Below are positions 11,771-24,096 of a stretch of DNA of 64,000 bases, one piece after another. A program made the position numbers and the translations under genes. How positions within the stretch are numbered: position 1 is the stretch's first letter; each line of letters opens with the position of its first letter. The notes under the pieces were generated by a model, which saw only the letters and a list, made by a program, of their open reading frames with translations, was not told the origin of the DNA and ran no database searches. Source of the DNA: Apiotrichum sp. Y4204 (taxonomy: Eukaryota; Basidiomycota; Tremellomycetes; Trichosporonales; Trichosporonaceae); NCBI GenBank assembly GCA_025531455.1, contig JAMYHL010000039.1:124001-188000 (forward strand), written 5' to 3'.

Positions 11771-13965
11771 TTACTCGACGTCCTGGACGCCCGAGTAGGC
11801 CTCGAGCTTAGTGCCGGCGGTGGCCCAGTCAATGTTGCCCTTGACGAGGTCGTCGACAACGGCAATGACGTCGTCGACCTTGCCGATGAGCTGGCTGGTC
11901 GTGTCACGCTCACGAAGTGTGATGGTGCCATTCTTGAGGGCTATGGGTCAGCGTGTGAATGGAGCGTGCAACTCACTAGCAAAGTCGACGGTGAGACCGA
12001 AGGGAGTGCCGAGCTCGTCGTTACGCGAGTACTTCTTGCCGATAGAAGCGCCCGAGTCGTCGACACGCGAAGCGATACCGAACTTGCGGAGCTTGCGGGT
12101 GAGCTCGTGGATAAGGTTGGTAAGCTGGGGGTCGTTGGAGATGCCGACAATGAGGACCTTGATGGGAGCGACGATGGTGGGGAACGAGAGGACACCACGG
12201 GCCTTGTCCTGCTCACGGGCCCAGTACGAGTGCTCGAGCAGCGAGTAGAGGATACGGCCGATACCGAACGAGGGCTCGATGACGTTGGGGGTGAACTCGC
12301 GGATGTGCTCGGTGACGGTGATGGGGTTGATCTTCAGCAGGTCTGAAGTAACCTCGTACGTCTTGCCGTCCGACGACTTGACGCTGGACGTGCCCTTGGA
12401 CTCGAGCTCGTCCTTGATGCACTGGAGACGCTCCTTGTCCAAAGAGGTGATGAAGTTCTTGAGGGAAGCGGCGTCCTTCTTGAACTTGATGCCAAACGCC
12501 TTGGCGTCAAACTGGGGGTCAAGCTTCTCAACAACGCGGGGCTGGTCCAGGCGCTGCTGAACACGAAGCGGCTGCTTAGTGCGGACAGCGTGGACGGTGA
12601 GGTCGTAGGCCGAGCGGTCGGCGCAGCCAACGCACTCGATCCAGCCGTAGGACGACTGGATCTCAAAGTCCCAGCAGTCAGCGGCGTAGTGGGCCATCTC
12701 GTTGGCCATGTGCTGACGGCAGCGCATGCGAGACGGGTCAATACCGATCTTGACAAGGAAGAGCTGGGTGCGGGCAAGGAAGTAGCCGAGTGTCTCGTTG
12801 TCGACGATACCCTTGGCAACGGCGTCACCAACAGTCATCTTGACGAGATCTGTGCGGCCCTCCATCTGGACGTCCTTGGGGAGGAGCATGAGCTCAACGT
12901 CCTTGGCCTCGTCGAAGCGCGCGTGCCTCTTGTCGAGCGGGTCAACAAAGTGCTCAATCTCAGCCATGGTGAACTCGCGGACACGGAGGAGACCCTGGCG
13001 GGGAGCGATCTCATTACGGAACGACTTGCCGATCTGCGCCGACGCGAAGGGGACCTTGCCGTTGTTGAACTCGAGAAGACGAGCAAAGTTGACGAAGTGG
13101 CCCTGGGCGGTCTCGGGGCGGAGGAAGCCCTTGATGTGGCCAGTGGGGCCAATGTTGGACTCGAACATGAGGTTGAACTCGACCGGCGGGGTGAGGGGGT
13201 TGCCAGTCGGGCTCAGGATGTTGTGCTTGGTGACCAGCTCGCCAAGCTGAGGACCGGTGTAGTTGTCGATCTGCGCAAGAATGTTCTCGTACTCGGCGAT
13301 GACAGCGTCCTCGAGCTTGACGGCGGTGGACTTGATGTTCTTCTTCTTCTTCTTCTTCTTCTCGTCCTCCTCTACCTTCTCGTCCTCCTTAATGCCACGA
13401 GCCTCCTTGTCGCCCTTGAGACGCGCCTCAAGAACAGCCTCAACGAGGTGGTCGGCACGGAAGATCTCGCCGTTAACCGTGTCCTTGACCATCCAGTCAG
13501 CGAACCTGGTGGTCAGTAACTCCATAGACCAGCTGATATGAGAGCGGACACGCACTTGTCAACGTGGCCCGAGGTCTTGAGCACCTCGTTGAGGGTCATG
13601 ATCGTCGTGTCGAGCTCAAGCATGTCCTCCTCAATGATGTAGTGCTTGCGCCAGGCGTCGAGGATGTTGGCCTGGAGCGACGAGCCGGTCGGTCCATAGT
13701 CGTAGAGACCAGCGACACCGCCGTAGATCTCAAAGGCAGGAGCGTAGAAAAAACGACGGGCGAGGAGCGCGTCAAGGTCGCCCTTGTCGAACTCGTGCGC
13801 AGACTTGTTTACGTCGGCGACAGACATCGTGGGTCGGTGCGGGACAGTGGGCGAGGTAGTGGAAGTGGAGGCGAAACGGAACAGGGAAGAAGCGGCGGCT
13901 CTGGCGCGGAGAGGAGATGAGAGAGCAGTGCTTGTCCAAGAGCGAACGAGGTTGCTTATGGGCAT
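11771..13965 (-). CDS. GRS1: Glycyl-tRNA synthetase, cytosolic and probably mitochondrial
   Basis: Class II synthetase that charges tRNA-Gly. Three exons: 13965-13556, 13505-11977 and 11940-11771, giving 702 residues; the second intron is only 36 nt. Visible motifs are DALLARRFFYAPAFEIYGG and GLYDYGP.G near the N-terminus, class II motif 2 (FRNEIAPRQGLLRVREF) and motif 3 (EPSFGIGRILYSLLEHSY), followed by the C-terminal anticodon-binding domain (PIKVLIVGIS, ending TLRERDT.Q and about 45 more residues). The first ATG (13965) adds 46 residues rich in Arg, Ser and Ala without acidic residues, a typical matrix-targeting presequence. A second in-frame ATG at 13827 begins MSVADVNKSAHEFDKGDLD, the expected cytosolic N-terminus. 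A lysine run about residues 200-210 is encoded by an AAG microsatellite at 13340-13370. It shares a divergent promoter with the cyclin gene. Confidence 0.96.
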
Positions 13966-14745
13966 GAACTTTTTAGGGGGGTGTGATGAGGAGATCAGAA
14001 GATGAACTCTGACGCGAAAGATGAACAACCCCAGACTTCGTGGTCCAGTGCCATGACATGGCCATCCACCCATCCATCCCATCGTTTTGCCTGAGTCGAC
14101 AATCTTTTTGTCTGGCTTGTCAGGCGCCAGGCACCGCGCACCACACCCCAGAGCCCACACGCGTATCCCTTGCGATCTGGGCCAGCCCTCCACACGGCGA
14201 TTTCCCGCCAGTTGAAAAGCATGGGTGAGCAGATTGGTTCAAAAACACGTCATTATACCCTACTACTTGACACCCCCAGGCTCTACTTATCCACCTGCGC
14301 AGAATGTTTGTGAGGCGATCTCTAATTCTCTTAAACTGTTAGAGTGGCGACAGCCGTGTGGCACGGTGATACGGTGAGAGACGACCCATAGAAGGACAGA
14401 GCGATCGATAAAGAGAGCAGAGAGTGGAAGTGGCGAGGCGTTGCTTTGCGACAGCGACAACGGACATGGTAGCCGGCAGTGGAACCAAATAACATCTCTA
14501 ATATCATCATTAGTCCGGGGGAAGTTATTGATTAGGACTGGGTGGTAAGAATCAATTGTGCCCGTGTTTTCGTGCCCCCCCCAGGCGTCATCCACCAGCT
14601 AAAGTAGAAAAGTGGAGGCTCTGAATTGAACGATGAGCAGTGTGGAGAAATGTGCTCTTCCTGCAAGATGGGGCATCTCTTTGTTGTCAACAACAATCGT
14701 TTACCAGATTGCCGAAACAGCACGGCAACAACGCACCATCTCGTG
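13966..14745. promoter_or_regulatory. Divergent promoter between GRS1 and the cyclin gene
   Basis: 780 bases separate the two start codons, which face outward. Open frames here are short and no motif is recognised. Two additional in-frame upstream codon stretches precede the GRS1 ATG but contain no family sequence, so this is taken as leader and promoter DNA. Confidence 0.6.
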
Positions 14746-16011
14746 ATGCGTCCCCTACGACAAGAAGAGCAGCAATGGCTGTTCACACCCTCGATGCTCG
14801 ACACCACTCCGTCCCGCACCGACGGCATCCCACTCGACCGCGAGCTGGAAGGCCGCCGCGAAACCATCCTCTTCATGCGCTCGTTATGGCTTCGAGTTGC
14901 AGCGTGGGTCGATACTTTCTTATCCGTTGGTTTATTTGTACTGACAAGGAACAGTATTAGAGGGGACACTGATGCGGAATCCACCGCCGCAAAGGGTCCA
15001 TTGACCGTTGGCGCGACGTTGGTGCACCGATTCTTCATGCGACGGTCGCTCAAGGACTTTGAGCCCAAGGTGGGTCTGGACGTGCTGTAGCGTAGGTCTA
15101 ATACTTACATTCAGCTTATTGCACCCGTGATGCTTTTCCTGGCGTCCAAGATCGAAGAGGCTCCGCTTCGCCTGCGGCACATCGTCAATGCGTGTTTGGC
15201 CAAGTTTGAGCCATCTGCGAAAATATGGGATCCGGAGCGCGACAACGAGATGCAGCCGCCAGAATACCGGCGCTGGGAGAAGGATATCCTCGCCACCGAG
15301 GAGGTCGCGTTGGAGACGTTGTGTTTCGATATGGTTGTTCAGCAACCGTGGCCGGTCTTGTGGGGCGCGGTCCGAGGACTGAACGCGCTGCGGGAGCCCA
15401 TGTCAGAACCGACGGAAGCCGAAGGCAGTGCCGCCGTGGAGAATGGAGAAATTGGGACCAGTGGAACGGCCAAGGGCAAGTCACGCGCTACGGAGGAGGT
15501 TGTCACGGAGCTTGGGTGGTCGCTGCTCAACGAGGGCTTTCTCTCGCCGTTACCGGTGCTCTACCCCGCGCCTGTTCTGGCGTTGGCGACGTTTGCACTT
15601 ATCCTCGCCATGCTTGACCAGACTCCGTTAGGCGTGGCATTCGCGGCGGCGGCGGAGCTGGGTGACAGGTTTGGGCTACAGACCCAGTTCAGCGAGACAG
15701 AGGGGGCACTGGGAGAAGACATGGCGAGCGTAAAGGGTATGTCTCCTCAGTCCAACTTATACTCATGGCAGATGCTGCGCAGCAATACATCGATTACTGT
15801 GAGGGTGGTATTATCGACAAAGGGCTGTGCCAGTACATGAAGGTGGGATCAAGATCGCTACCACCTCGCTAACAGACAGAAGGAGCCCTCCGCCGAGGAG
15901 CAGGGCGTGTACCACCGACAGTTCAAAGTGTCAACATCTGCGAACGGGAGTAAGAGCAATGGACAGGCAGGCGCCACGGCGAACGGGATACAGTCCGAGA
16001 GTAAGAAGTAG
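14746..16011 (+). CDS. Transcriptional-type cyclin (cyclin K/T/L group, CTD-kinase partner)
   Basis: Five exons (14746-14903, 14955-15069, 15115-15736, 15772-15842, 15880-16011) code for 365 residues; introns three and four are 35 and 37 nt. The cyclin box opens with W.FTPSMLDTTPSRTDGI..DRELE.R, the hallmark of cyclins that pair with CDK9/CDK12-like kinases, and continues with HRFFMRRSLKDFEP, APVMLFLASKIEEAPLRLRHIV and a second cyclin fold (EVALETLCFDMVVQQPW). Such cyclins (Pch1, Bur2/Ctk2, cyclin K) activate kinases that phosphorylate the RNA polymerase II C-terminal domain in the nucleus. The start was chosen at the ATG just before the conserved RQEEQQWLFTP; upstream frame lacks conserved sequence. 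Which of the subfamilies it belongs to needs a tree. The 3' end converges with the AP-3 sigma gene, only 76 bases away. Confidence 0.85.
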
Positions 16012-16087
16012 TTTGTAGCACATTACGAGCATCTATCTGCATTAACAATACAACAAACGAGAACATCATGCTGCTGGGCTAAACCGA

Positions 16088-16861
16088 CTAGACACCAATG
16101 GATGAAAGCCACCGCCTGGCACCCCCCGCCACGCCGCCGCCACTGTTCACTCCCTGTCTTGATCCTGGAGCAACGAGGAGCGAGGGAAGAAGAGGGTTGG
16201 CGCTGGCCACTGATGCCTTGCGGTTCCGCTGCATCGCTTGCACTGATGGGTTAGAAGGAAACCAGCATTGGAGAGAACTCACCACACTGGGTTATTTCGG
16301 TGATGTTGGTCTCAAGCACCAAGCCACCCTGGATGATCTCGTTGAGGACATATTGCACCTGGTTGTCAGCTTAGTTAGTTTCTTGGCCACCCACTTCATC
16401 AAAATGGAAGATGAGATCCAGCTCGCACACATTCTCAAACGCGCGGTCCAGGCTCTCAACGAACACCTGAATCAGGTCCAGAATGCCCAGCTCGGACTCA
16501 GCTCCATCGACGACAAAGACAAAGTAGAGTGTCGCGTAATGGCGATAGATGACGCGCGTATCGTCGTCCCCGCGTGACGAACCCTTGCCCTTGGAGTTGC
16601 CTGCGGAGGAACCGACGCCGGGTGCACCTGCAGCACCGTTGGGCGATGGGAAACGGAGCTCGGGCGCGTCCAGGAAGTTACACACACCAGCCGGACGGTC
16701 GGAAATCAGAGAAAAGATCTGGCTAATAAGCGCCTGTTGGGTGAGAGGCGGTATCGGCGTGAAGAACTTGGACAGCCGGGGCTTGCCTGGGGGTGTCAGG
16801 TGCGTTCGACAGCAGGCGAGAACGTACCGTGAGTGTTGAAGATGAGCACGGCGTGAATCAT
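16088..16861 (-). CDS. APS3: AP-3 adaptor complex sigma subunit
   Basis: Four exons (16861-16828, 16786-16395, 16358-16283, 16242-16088) code for 218 residues; the second intron is 36 nt. The protein opens MIHAVLIFNTHGKPRLSKFF and contains RVIYRHYATLYFVFVVD, ESELGILDLIQVFVESLDR.FENVCELDLIF and QYVLNEIIQGGLVLETN, all hallmarks of clathrin-adaptor small chains; the ETNITEI ending of the fold points to AP-3 and not AP-1 or AP-2. It would act in Golgi or endosome to vacuole cargo sorting together with the delta, beta and mu chains. Compared with the usual 150 to 190 residues there is a Gly/Ser/Pro-rich insert of about 35 residues after LISDRPAGVCNFLDAP (residues about 55-90) and a Gly/Arg/Ser-rich tail of about 35 residues. 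Confidence 0.93.
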
Positions 16862-17626
16862 GGTGATTATCGCCGGGAGAGCAGCACTGGGACGTTGCGA
16901 AAGTAGCGGACGACTTGGGAAAGTTCGCGATCGTGCTGCTCTCTCAATCTAGTGATGGAGACAAAAGTATTGTTGTTATCTTGTTACAGCCGAGGAAGTG
17001 TGACTCTCGATGCTTGTGGCCTCTGGGCTCTGGGTTCGTTGTGGTGATTGTTGCTGCTTCCCTTGATGACGATCATTGCCCGTGTCAGCCGAAAGCCAAT
17101 CGGCGATTGCTGTTTACACGTGTAGTTAAATCACTCTTCAGGAAAGATTTTTCCTTATCATTTCGCGTGGGCAGGGCCCAACACACGTACGCGTACGTTG
17201 CAGGCTGGGCCTGGGAGCTGGGCGGTAGTGGCGCTATGGCCCGGTGGCCAAAGGGTGGGATGTTTTGGTTGGGTGGCCTGTGCACGGTACCCACCCACAC
17301 AGCGCCCGGTTGCTCCGCCAAGCGCGCACTGCCAGGCTGCCAGCTAGGTCCGTTTTGCCTCAACTTTTTTTTTGCTGGCTTTTTTTTTTCTGAACCGCCC
17401 CCCTGCCACACGCGTGTGCACACCCCCTCTCCGGCGCTCCTGCCTTGCTGCCCCTTGCCAGTGTTGTCTATCGATCGATCTGGTCGCCTGGCTGGCAACT
17501 TTTTTTTTGGGATTCCACATAACATCTCTCTCCCTCCCTCTCCTTCTCTCTCTCCTCGTCATCATCTCTCCTACACTCCCTATCGCGTAGTGGCACGCCA
17601 AACCCCCGTTCGCGAGTGTAGTCAAG
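16862..17626. promoter_or_regulatory. Divergent promoter between APS3 and KAP123
   Basis: 765 bases separate the outward-facing start codons. The KAP123 side (17350-17580) is pyrimidine-rich with three T runs of nine or ten bases and CT repeats, the usual look of a fungal core promoter and leader. A short GTACGCGTAC palindrome lies near 17187. Confidence 0.6.
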
Positions 17627-20600
17627 ATGGACGTGAGTCAAAACCCCGCTTCACCTCTACTCCTTTTGCTGCTCACCACCGTCACTGGCAATCGTCGCCG
17701 CTAACCTCTCCACAGGCCAACTATGTCCAAAACCTGCACCAGCTGCTTGAGGCAACTATTGCCCCGGACACCAATGTCATCAAGCAGGTGAGTTGTGACT
17801 CCCATATCGCCGAGGGAATGCGACATGGACGGCGATGGCAAGCGAGTTTGCGGATTGGTTCTCGAACCATACCGTGCTCATCCTCGCCGCCGGTTGGACT
17901 GATCACCATTCAACTCGTACTGATTTACTCCAGGCTACTGCCACCCTCAACACCCAGTACTTCAAGAACGCCGACTGTATCCCGGCGCTCTACCAGATCA
18001 CCAGCACCAGCCCCAATGTTGCCGTACGTATCTCCTCCAATTTTTGCCTGGTTGCCTCGAATTTTTTGCCGCCCCAAGCTGCGTGGCGATGACCTTTGGC
18101 GGCAGCCATGGCATGGCTCGAGCTTGAGGGCTTCTGTTGGACAGCCAGTCTTGTGACTGTGACACCGAGAGGCTTGATCCTTGTGCGAGGACCAATCGTC
18201 CTCCACTTTGCGATCGTTGTCTCTGCGAGGCGTTCAGGACTGAAAGAATTTTTCGAACGACCTCCACCTCAACATTTTTTTTCTTCCCTCTACGTCAGCT
18301 AACAGAGTTCAGATTCGTCAGCTCGCCGCCGTCGAGCTTCGCAAGAGGGTTTCCAACGGCAACGGCAAGCTCTGGAAGAAGACCCCCGAGCCTGTTCGTG
18401 CACAGGTCAAGTCGGACATACTTAACCGTCTCACTCAGGAGCAGGCGTGAGTGTCTTGCCTTTTCCAGGGCCTATTGTCGGGGTCAGGCCTTTGATAGGC
18501 CGATTTTTTTCGCCCTCGCACCACCTTGTCTTTACAGGCGACCGATTTTCCATATATATAGCCCGTGCTCTTGCTCTCCCCCTTCTTTTTATCCATCGCA
18601 CATCAACTGACGGATTAGCTCCATCGTTCGCCATGCCCTTTCCCGTACCGTGTCGGCCATTGCCGACATCGAGCTCACCTGCCAGCCCCCTCAGTGGCCC
18701 GAGCTGATGCCGACTCTCTACCAGGGTGCCGTTTCGGAGCAGATCATCCAGCGTGAGATCTCCGTCTACGTTCTTTTCTCTCTTCTCGACACTGTTGTCG
18801 ACACCTTCGAGCAGCACCTCAAGACTCTCTTTGAGCTGTTCTCGAAGTCGCTCATGGACCCCCAGTCGGGCGAGGTTCGCATGACCACTCTTCGTGCCCT
18901 TGCCAAGGTTGCCGAGTACATCACCACCGACGACAAGCACGACATCAAGGCCTTCCAGGAGCTTATCGTTCCTATGCTGAACGTCCTTCAGCAGGCTATC
19001 ACCGACGATGACCACGAGGGTGTCAAGCACGGTTACGACGTCTTTGAGACCCTGCTCATCCTGGACACTCCCCTCGTCTCCAAGCACGTCGCTGAGCTCG
19101 TCCAGTTCTTCCTTGGTGTTGCTGCCAACCAGGAGGTTGACGAGTCGATGCGCTGTGGTGCCCTGAATGTTCTCGCCTGGGTTGTCCGTTACAAGAAGTC
19201 CAAGGTTCAGGCTCTCGGCCTCGCCAAGCCCATCATTGAGGGTCTCCTCCCCATTGGCTGCGAGGAGGACCCCGAGGATGCCGACGAGGACTCTCCCTCG
19301 CGTCTCGCGTTCCGCTGCCTCGACTCGCTGTCGCAGTCGCTCCCGCCCCAGCAGGTCTTCCCCGTCCTCTCGACTCAGCTGCAGGCGTACATGTCGTCCG
19401 CCAACCCCGCCATGCGCAAGTCTGCTCTTATGGCCTTTGGTGTCTCCGTTGAGGGCTGCTCGGAGTACATCCGCCCCCACGTTGAGCAGCTCTGGCCCGT
19501 CATCGAGGGTGGTCTCTGTGACAGCGAGGTCGTCGTCCGCAAGGCGGCTTGCATTGCCCTCGGCTGCATGTGCGAGTGGCTCTCGGAGGAGTGCGCCACT
19601 CGTCACCAGGTCATTGTGCCCATTCTCTTCGACCTCATCGTCGACCCGTCGACCCAGAAGAACGCGTGCACATGTCTTGACTCGTACCTCGAGATCCTTG
19701 GTGACGACATTGTCAACTACCTTCCTCTCCTCATGGAGCGTCTGCTCATCCTTCTCGAGACTGGGCCCGTCAAGGTCAAGATCACTGTCACTGGTGCGAT
19801 CGGCTCCGCCGCCCACGCCGCCAAGGAGAAGTTCCGCCCGTACTTCGAGCAGACCATCCAGCGTCTCACCGCCCTCATCGGCCTTTCGGGCAACGAGGAC
19901 GAGATGGACCTCCGTGGTGTTGCGACCGACACGATCGGCACTATCGCGGAGGCTGTCGGCGCGGAGATGTTCGCCCCCTACTTCGAGAACATGATGAAGG
20001 CTGCCTTTGAGGCTCTTACCATGGACAACACCCGCCTGCGCGAGTCCTCGTTCATCTTCTTTGGCGTTATGGCCCAGGTCTTTGAGGACAAGTTCGCCGT
20101 GTACCTTCCCCAGTGTGTCCCTGCCCTTGTCGCCTCGTGCCAGCAGTCCGAGTCGTCGGACGAGTTCATCGAGGAGCTGGCTGGTGCCACTGGTGGCGAC
20201 GCTTCCGTGTTTGCTACTGGTGCGAACGACAAGGACGATGAGGAGGACCTCGAGGAGGAGACCGACCTCGATGTTCTCGAGGCGATGTTCTCCAAGGTCA
20301 ACTCGGCCGTCGCCATCGAGAAGGAGGTTGCCGCCGACACCATTGGCGAGCTCTTCAACGCCACCAAGGGGGCGTTCCTTCCTTACATTGAGGACTGCGT
20401 CCGTGTCCTTATTGGCCTTCTCGACCACTACTACGAGGGCATCCGCAAGTCGGCTGTCGGCGCTCTCTTCCAGTTCATCAAGACGTTCTACGACCTCTCG
20501 AACCCTCCCAAGTGGGAGCCTGGAGCCACTGTCAAGGTTCCCTTCCACAACGACGTCAAGAACCTGGTCAGCCATATCCTTCCCCAGCTCATCGAGGCTT

Positions 20601-21723
20601 GGAAGACTGAGGACGACAAGTACGTATCGAGCCTCCCTACTTGTCCATCTTCCACTCATCTAAATGATGATAAATTTAACTCAGCTCACTTCGAGGGCCC
20701 CGCAAGACGGAGGATCCCACTGAGACTACCATACATTTATCTGAACCTCACCTTCTCTACTCCACTCTGTTGCGTTTTAAGCAAAGCTAACCCAACAGGT
20801 CTGTCGTCATCCTCTTCTGCTCTGAGCTTGCGGACACGATGAACAAGTGTGGCCCTGCTCTCGTTGAGGGCCACCTTGAGGACATTGCCAACGGTGCTGT
20901 TGAGATTCTTGAGAAGAAGTCGCTGTGCCAGCAGGACCCCGACGGAGATGACGAGGCCGCTGGAGCTGATGCCGACTCGTCCGAATACGAGTCTGCGCTC
21001 ATCTCCAACGCCACGGACATCTTTGGCGCCATGGCTGCCGTTCTTGGCCCCGACTTCGGCCAGGCCTTTGGTCAGGTTCTCCCCCTCATTTCGATGTACG
21101 CTCAGCCGAAGCGCATCTCGTCGGAGCGTTCGATGGCTATTGGTTCGCTTGGCGAGATCATGATGGGCCTCAAGACCGGTGTCACTCCGTTCACCGGCGC
21201 TCTCCTCGAGGTCATCTCGCGTGGTCTTCAGGACGAGGAGCCGGACGTCCGTTCGAACTCGGCCTTCGCCGCCGGTGTTCTGATCCAGGAGACCGACGAG
21301 GACCTCTCGCACCACTTCCCCGCTCTCTTTGGCGTCCTTACCCCCTTCTTCCAGGTCGCGGACAAGTCTCCCCCTGCTGTTTACAACGCCCGCGACAACG
21401 CCGCTGGTGCTCTTGGACGGATGATTGTCAAGAACGCCGGTGCCCTTCCTCTCGACCAGGTCGCACAGATCCTCGTGTCGGTTATGCCCCTGCACTTTGA
21501 TCCCCTCGAGAACACGGCAGTGTACAAGGGCATCTTCGCGCTGTTCCGCAGCCACCCCCAGGTGCTTGAGCCCCACCTCGACCAGCTCCTAGCGGCCTTC
21601 GCCTACAACCTGAACCCGGAGAACGCGGACGAGACAAGCGAAGCTACTCGCGCTGAGCTGGCAGCACTTGTCCAGCACCTCAAGGACACTGTCCCCGACA
21701 AGGTTGCCGCAACTGGTCTCTAA
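17627..21723 (+). CDS. KAP123: Importin beta-4 / karyopherin Kap123
   Basis: Six coding exons: 17627-17632 (only ATG-GAC), 17716-17787, 17934-18023, 18313-18446, 18619-20619 and 20799-21723, giving 1075 residues. The N-terminus LHQLLEATIAPDTNVIKQATATLN and IRQLAAVELRKRV matches the importin-N region that binds Ran; the rest is HEAT repeats, with the Kap123/importin-4 signatures EGCSEYIRPHVEQLWPVI, VRKAACIALGCMCEWL and an acidic stretch DDEEDLEEETDLDVLE. Kap123 carries ribosomal proteins and histones H3/H4 into the nucleus. Codon use is strongly biased to C-ending codons, as expected for a highly expressed gene, and this creates very long antisense frames. All of the first four introns fall in the first 200 coding bases plus leader, and introns three to five are 170 to 290 nt, much longer than others in the window. 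Confidence 0.93.
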
Positions 21724-24096
21724 ACAAGACCAGGTTAAGTTCTTGTTAACAAAAGCGGGTGTCTAGAGAGAGTAGTGTGCACCGCAACGACCCTAATGTC
21801 CCGGCCCTCTGGCTCAGCAATTAATTATGTGAATACTCATACCCTCCATAGCTTTCACCCATGTAGACGTGCATTTCTGAGCAATACGAGAAATAGGCGC
21901 GGGATTCAGGCAATGGGAGCAGGTCGGACCTTGACATATTTGTCTGGCTGTTCAGCTGTTCGTGTCGCCTTCAAACTGACGAAGGAGAGTGACTATCCCG
22001 CGCTTAGATAGGAATTGGACAAACTGCAGAGATCTGATTTGCGAGCCGCCCTGCGAGCCGCCTTGACATCTTGTTTTGTAATTCTCTTTCCAATTCCTCA
22101 TCTTATCCAACACCCTCTCCACGCTGGAACCCGAAGACTATGACCCGGAGCGGGCAACTTGATCCCCGTCGGTAGGTCCACTCTGTGCTGCGGTGGCGGC
22201 CGGTATCAGGACACCAGCACAAGGTTCAGCGCCGAGTGGAGAGTGACACAGGGCCGTGCCGTGGCACCGCCGTAGAAGACCCTGCGACCTGCTGCCACCG
22301 TGTCTCCTCACCAGCACCGCGATCCTGAACAGGAGAATACAGTACATGGCTGCTCCTGCGCTTCTAGGCTCCTGATCGCTCCACCGCTGCGGCTGGTATT
22401 CTACATTTCTGATTTTTATTCTTAGAAATCGGCATCGCTACTGGAATTCAAGAAGGAAATGACGCCCGACGGATTTTGAGCGGGGCCCGACACACCCCAC
22501 ATCAGTATCCGAGTCCGAGGCCGCCATTCTGCCCGCACGACGCATGGCGCATGGCGCACCCAACATGGACGTCCAATACGAGTTACCGCACAACTAACTA
22601 ACTACTCACGCGGAGACCCGGATGCCGGATCCGTGGTTCGCAGCCACCCAGACCACCGCCACCGTGCCTTTCGAGGCGGGGTGGGTGCTTGTGCTTGCTA
22701 TTGCTGGCGTCCAGTATTGGAAAAGCGCGCCGCAGAGAGGTAAGCAACATGTGCAGCAATAAAGGATTTCCGACCGACACGTTGGCCAGCGGTACCGCGG
22801 AGCGGAGACTGGTGTGCGTTATCGGTGGGGGAGTGGGGGCGGGGCCGTGTGAGATGTGAGGTGTGAGGTGTGAGGCGTCAGAAGGTTTACGCTCGAGCGG
22901 GGCGCAGCTCTCCGTCGTCTCGGACCCGCAATTGGAGGACTGCGCCACCGCCGCACGAGCCACGGCACTCTGCGGCCACGGCACCGAGCACAGACCACAG
23001 GCCACGGCACAGACCACGGCACCACGGCACCACCGGCCACGGGCCACGGGCCTCACTCAGGCCAGACATGTCAGAATCAGGCCCAAAGCCGGACCCGCCC
23101 GGCGGCGCAGCGGTGCGTGCGTGTGCCTGTGGCCGTGGGCGGGCGGGGGCATGGTGCCTGTGGTTGTGGTGGACGTGGCGGTGGCTCCGATGCTTCCAAT
23201 GTCTTGGGGGCTTTTTTGGCTTGTCGACTCTTAAGGAGAATACTGATTGAACGTAGGTTGGCTTTGGCAGAAAATATGATTAATGGTTGAAGAGTGGTCG
23301 TCTGCGCGTTCACTGTACTGTTGAGCAGCTTGGGGGTCAGTACGGAGTGCCGTTGCAAGTCTATTAGTGCTTGTCTGCTGCCACCACCGACTGGCTCCCC
23401 ACCGGCCATCCATCCACAAACGCTCCATGTGGACCTCTTCAAACGTTATTGTTCATAGCAAGGCATGAGTACATTCGCGCCATGCTTCGTCTCCCGGACC
23501 CACTGCGGACCGCACGTCGCTTGTCATGTTCCGTGTGGCACTCTGCCTTGTTCCTTGCCGTGACATAATGGAGCGTGGCGCGCACCGACAGCTAACAGCG
23601 ATCTGTAAAAAAATTATGCATGCCCCAGGTGCCTCCATCATGCAATCGCATTTTGCGCTTTACCAGCTGCTGCACATTGTGCTTCATCAGAGAGGGGAGG
23701 CCGAGTCCATTGGATCAAGTGGTAACGCAGTTCATATTTTCAACGCCTACTACAAGCTACAGGGATGTATCGCTACACAACCAATCCTCTAACCTAGCAT
23801 GATCTTGGCACCTCGCCTAGAGGAAAGGAGAGAGGGGTCGTCATGTGTTCACTATTCGGGGGGTTCTCTGGTAAAGAAAAAAAAAATAGAGTAAGAACGA
23901 AAATAAAATGACAAGGAAAAACAAAGAGAATGACCAGATGGCATGGGCAATGCCGACTGTTCATGAGCACATTTCCTCTTCCTCGTTTACTCACTGGCTG
24001 AGTTGGACGCCAAATTAATCTGCCCTCACGCATAATGGTGCAGCCTGATCCAAGAGGCATGTATCGACTGATCAGGCGAGATTATCGAGGGTCATG
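21724..24096. other. Intergenic region between convergent KAP123 and zinc-finger genes
   Basis: 2.4 kb between two 3' ends. No frame here shows family motifs. It contains a GGTGTGA triplet repeat near 22855-22875 and a CCACGGCAC minisatellite at 22960-23052. An A/T-rich segment (23870-23930) could serve as 3' end signal for the zinc-finger gene. Confidence 0.5.
22960..23052 (+). repeat. CCACGGCAC minisatellite
   Basis: Exact copies of the 9-mer CCACGGCAC occur at 22960, 22976, 23002, 23014 and 23022, followed by the variants GGCCACGGGCCACGGGCC. Spacing is irregular, so the array looks like a decayed short tandem repeat. No coding role is visible. Confidence 0.7.

Noticed and set aside
12590..13519. 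309-codon plus-strand frame across GRS1
   Set aside because: Antisense shadow of the glycyl-tRNA synthetase exon, from the same codon bias.
18431..20659. 742-codon minus-strand open frame across KAP123
   Set aside because: It is antisense to the exon of Kap123. Strong C-ending codon bias in KAP123 removes stop codons from the opposite strand; the Leu/Glu/Val-rich product matches no family.
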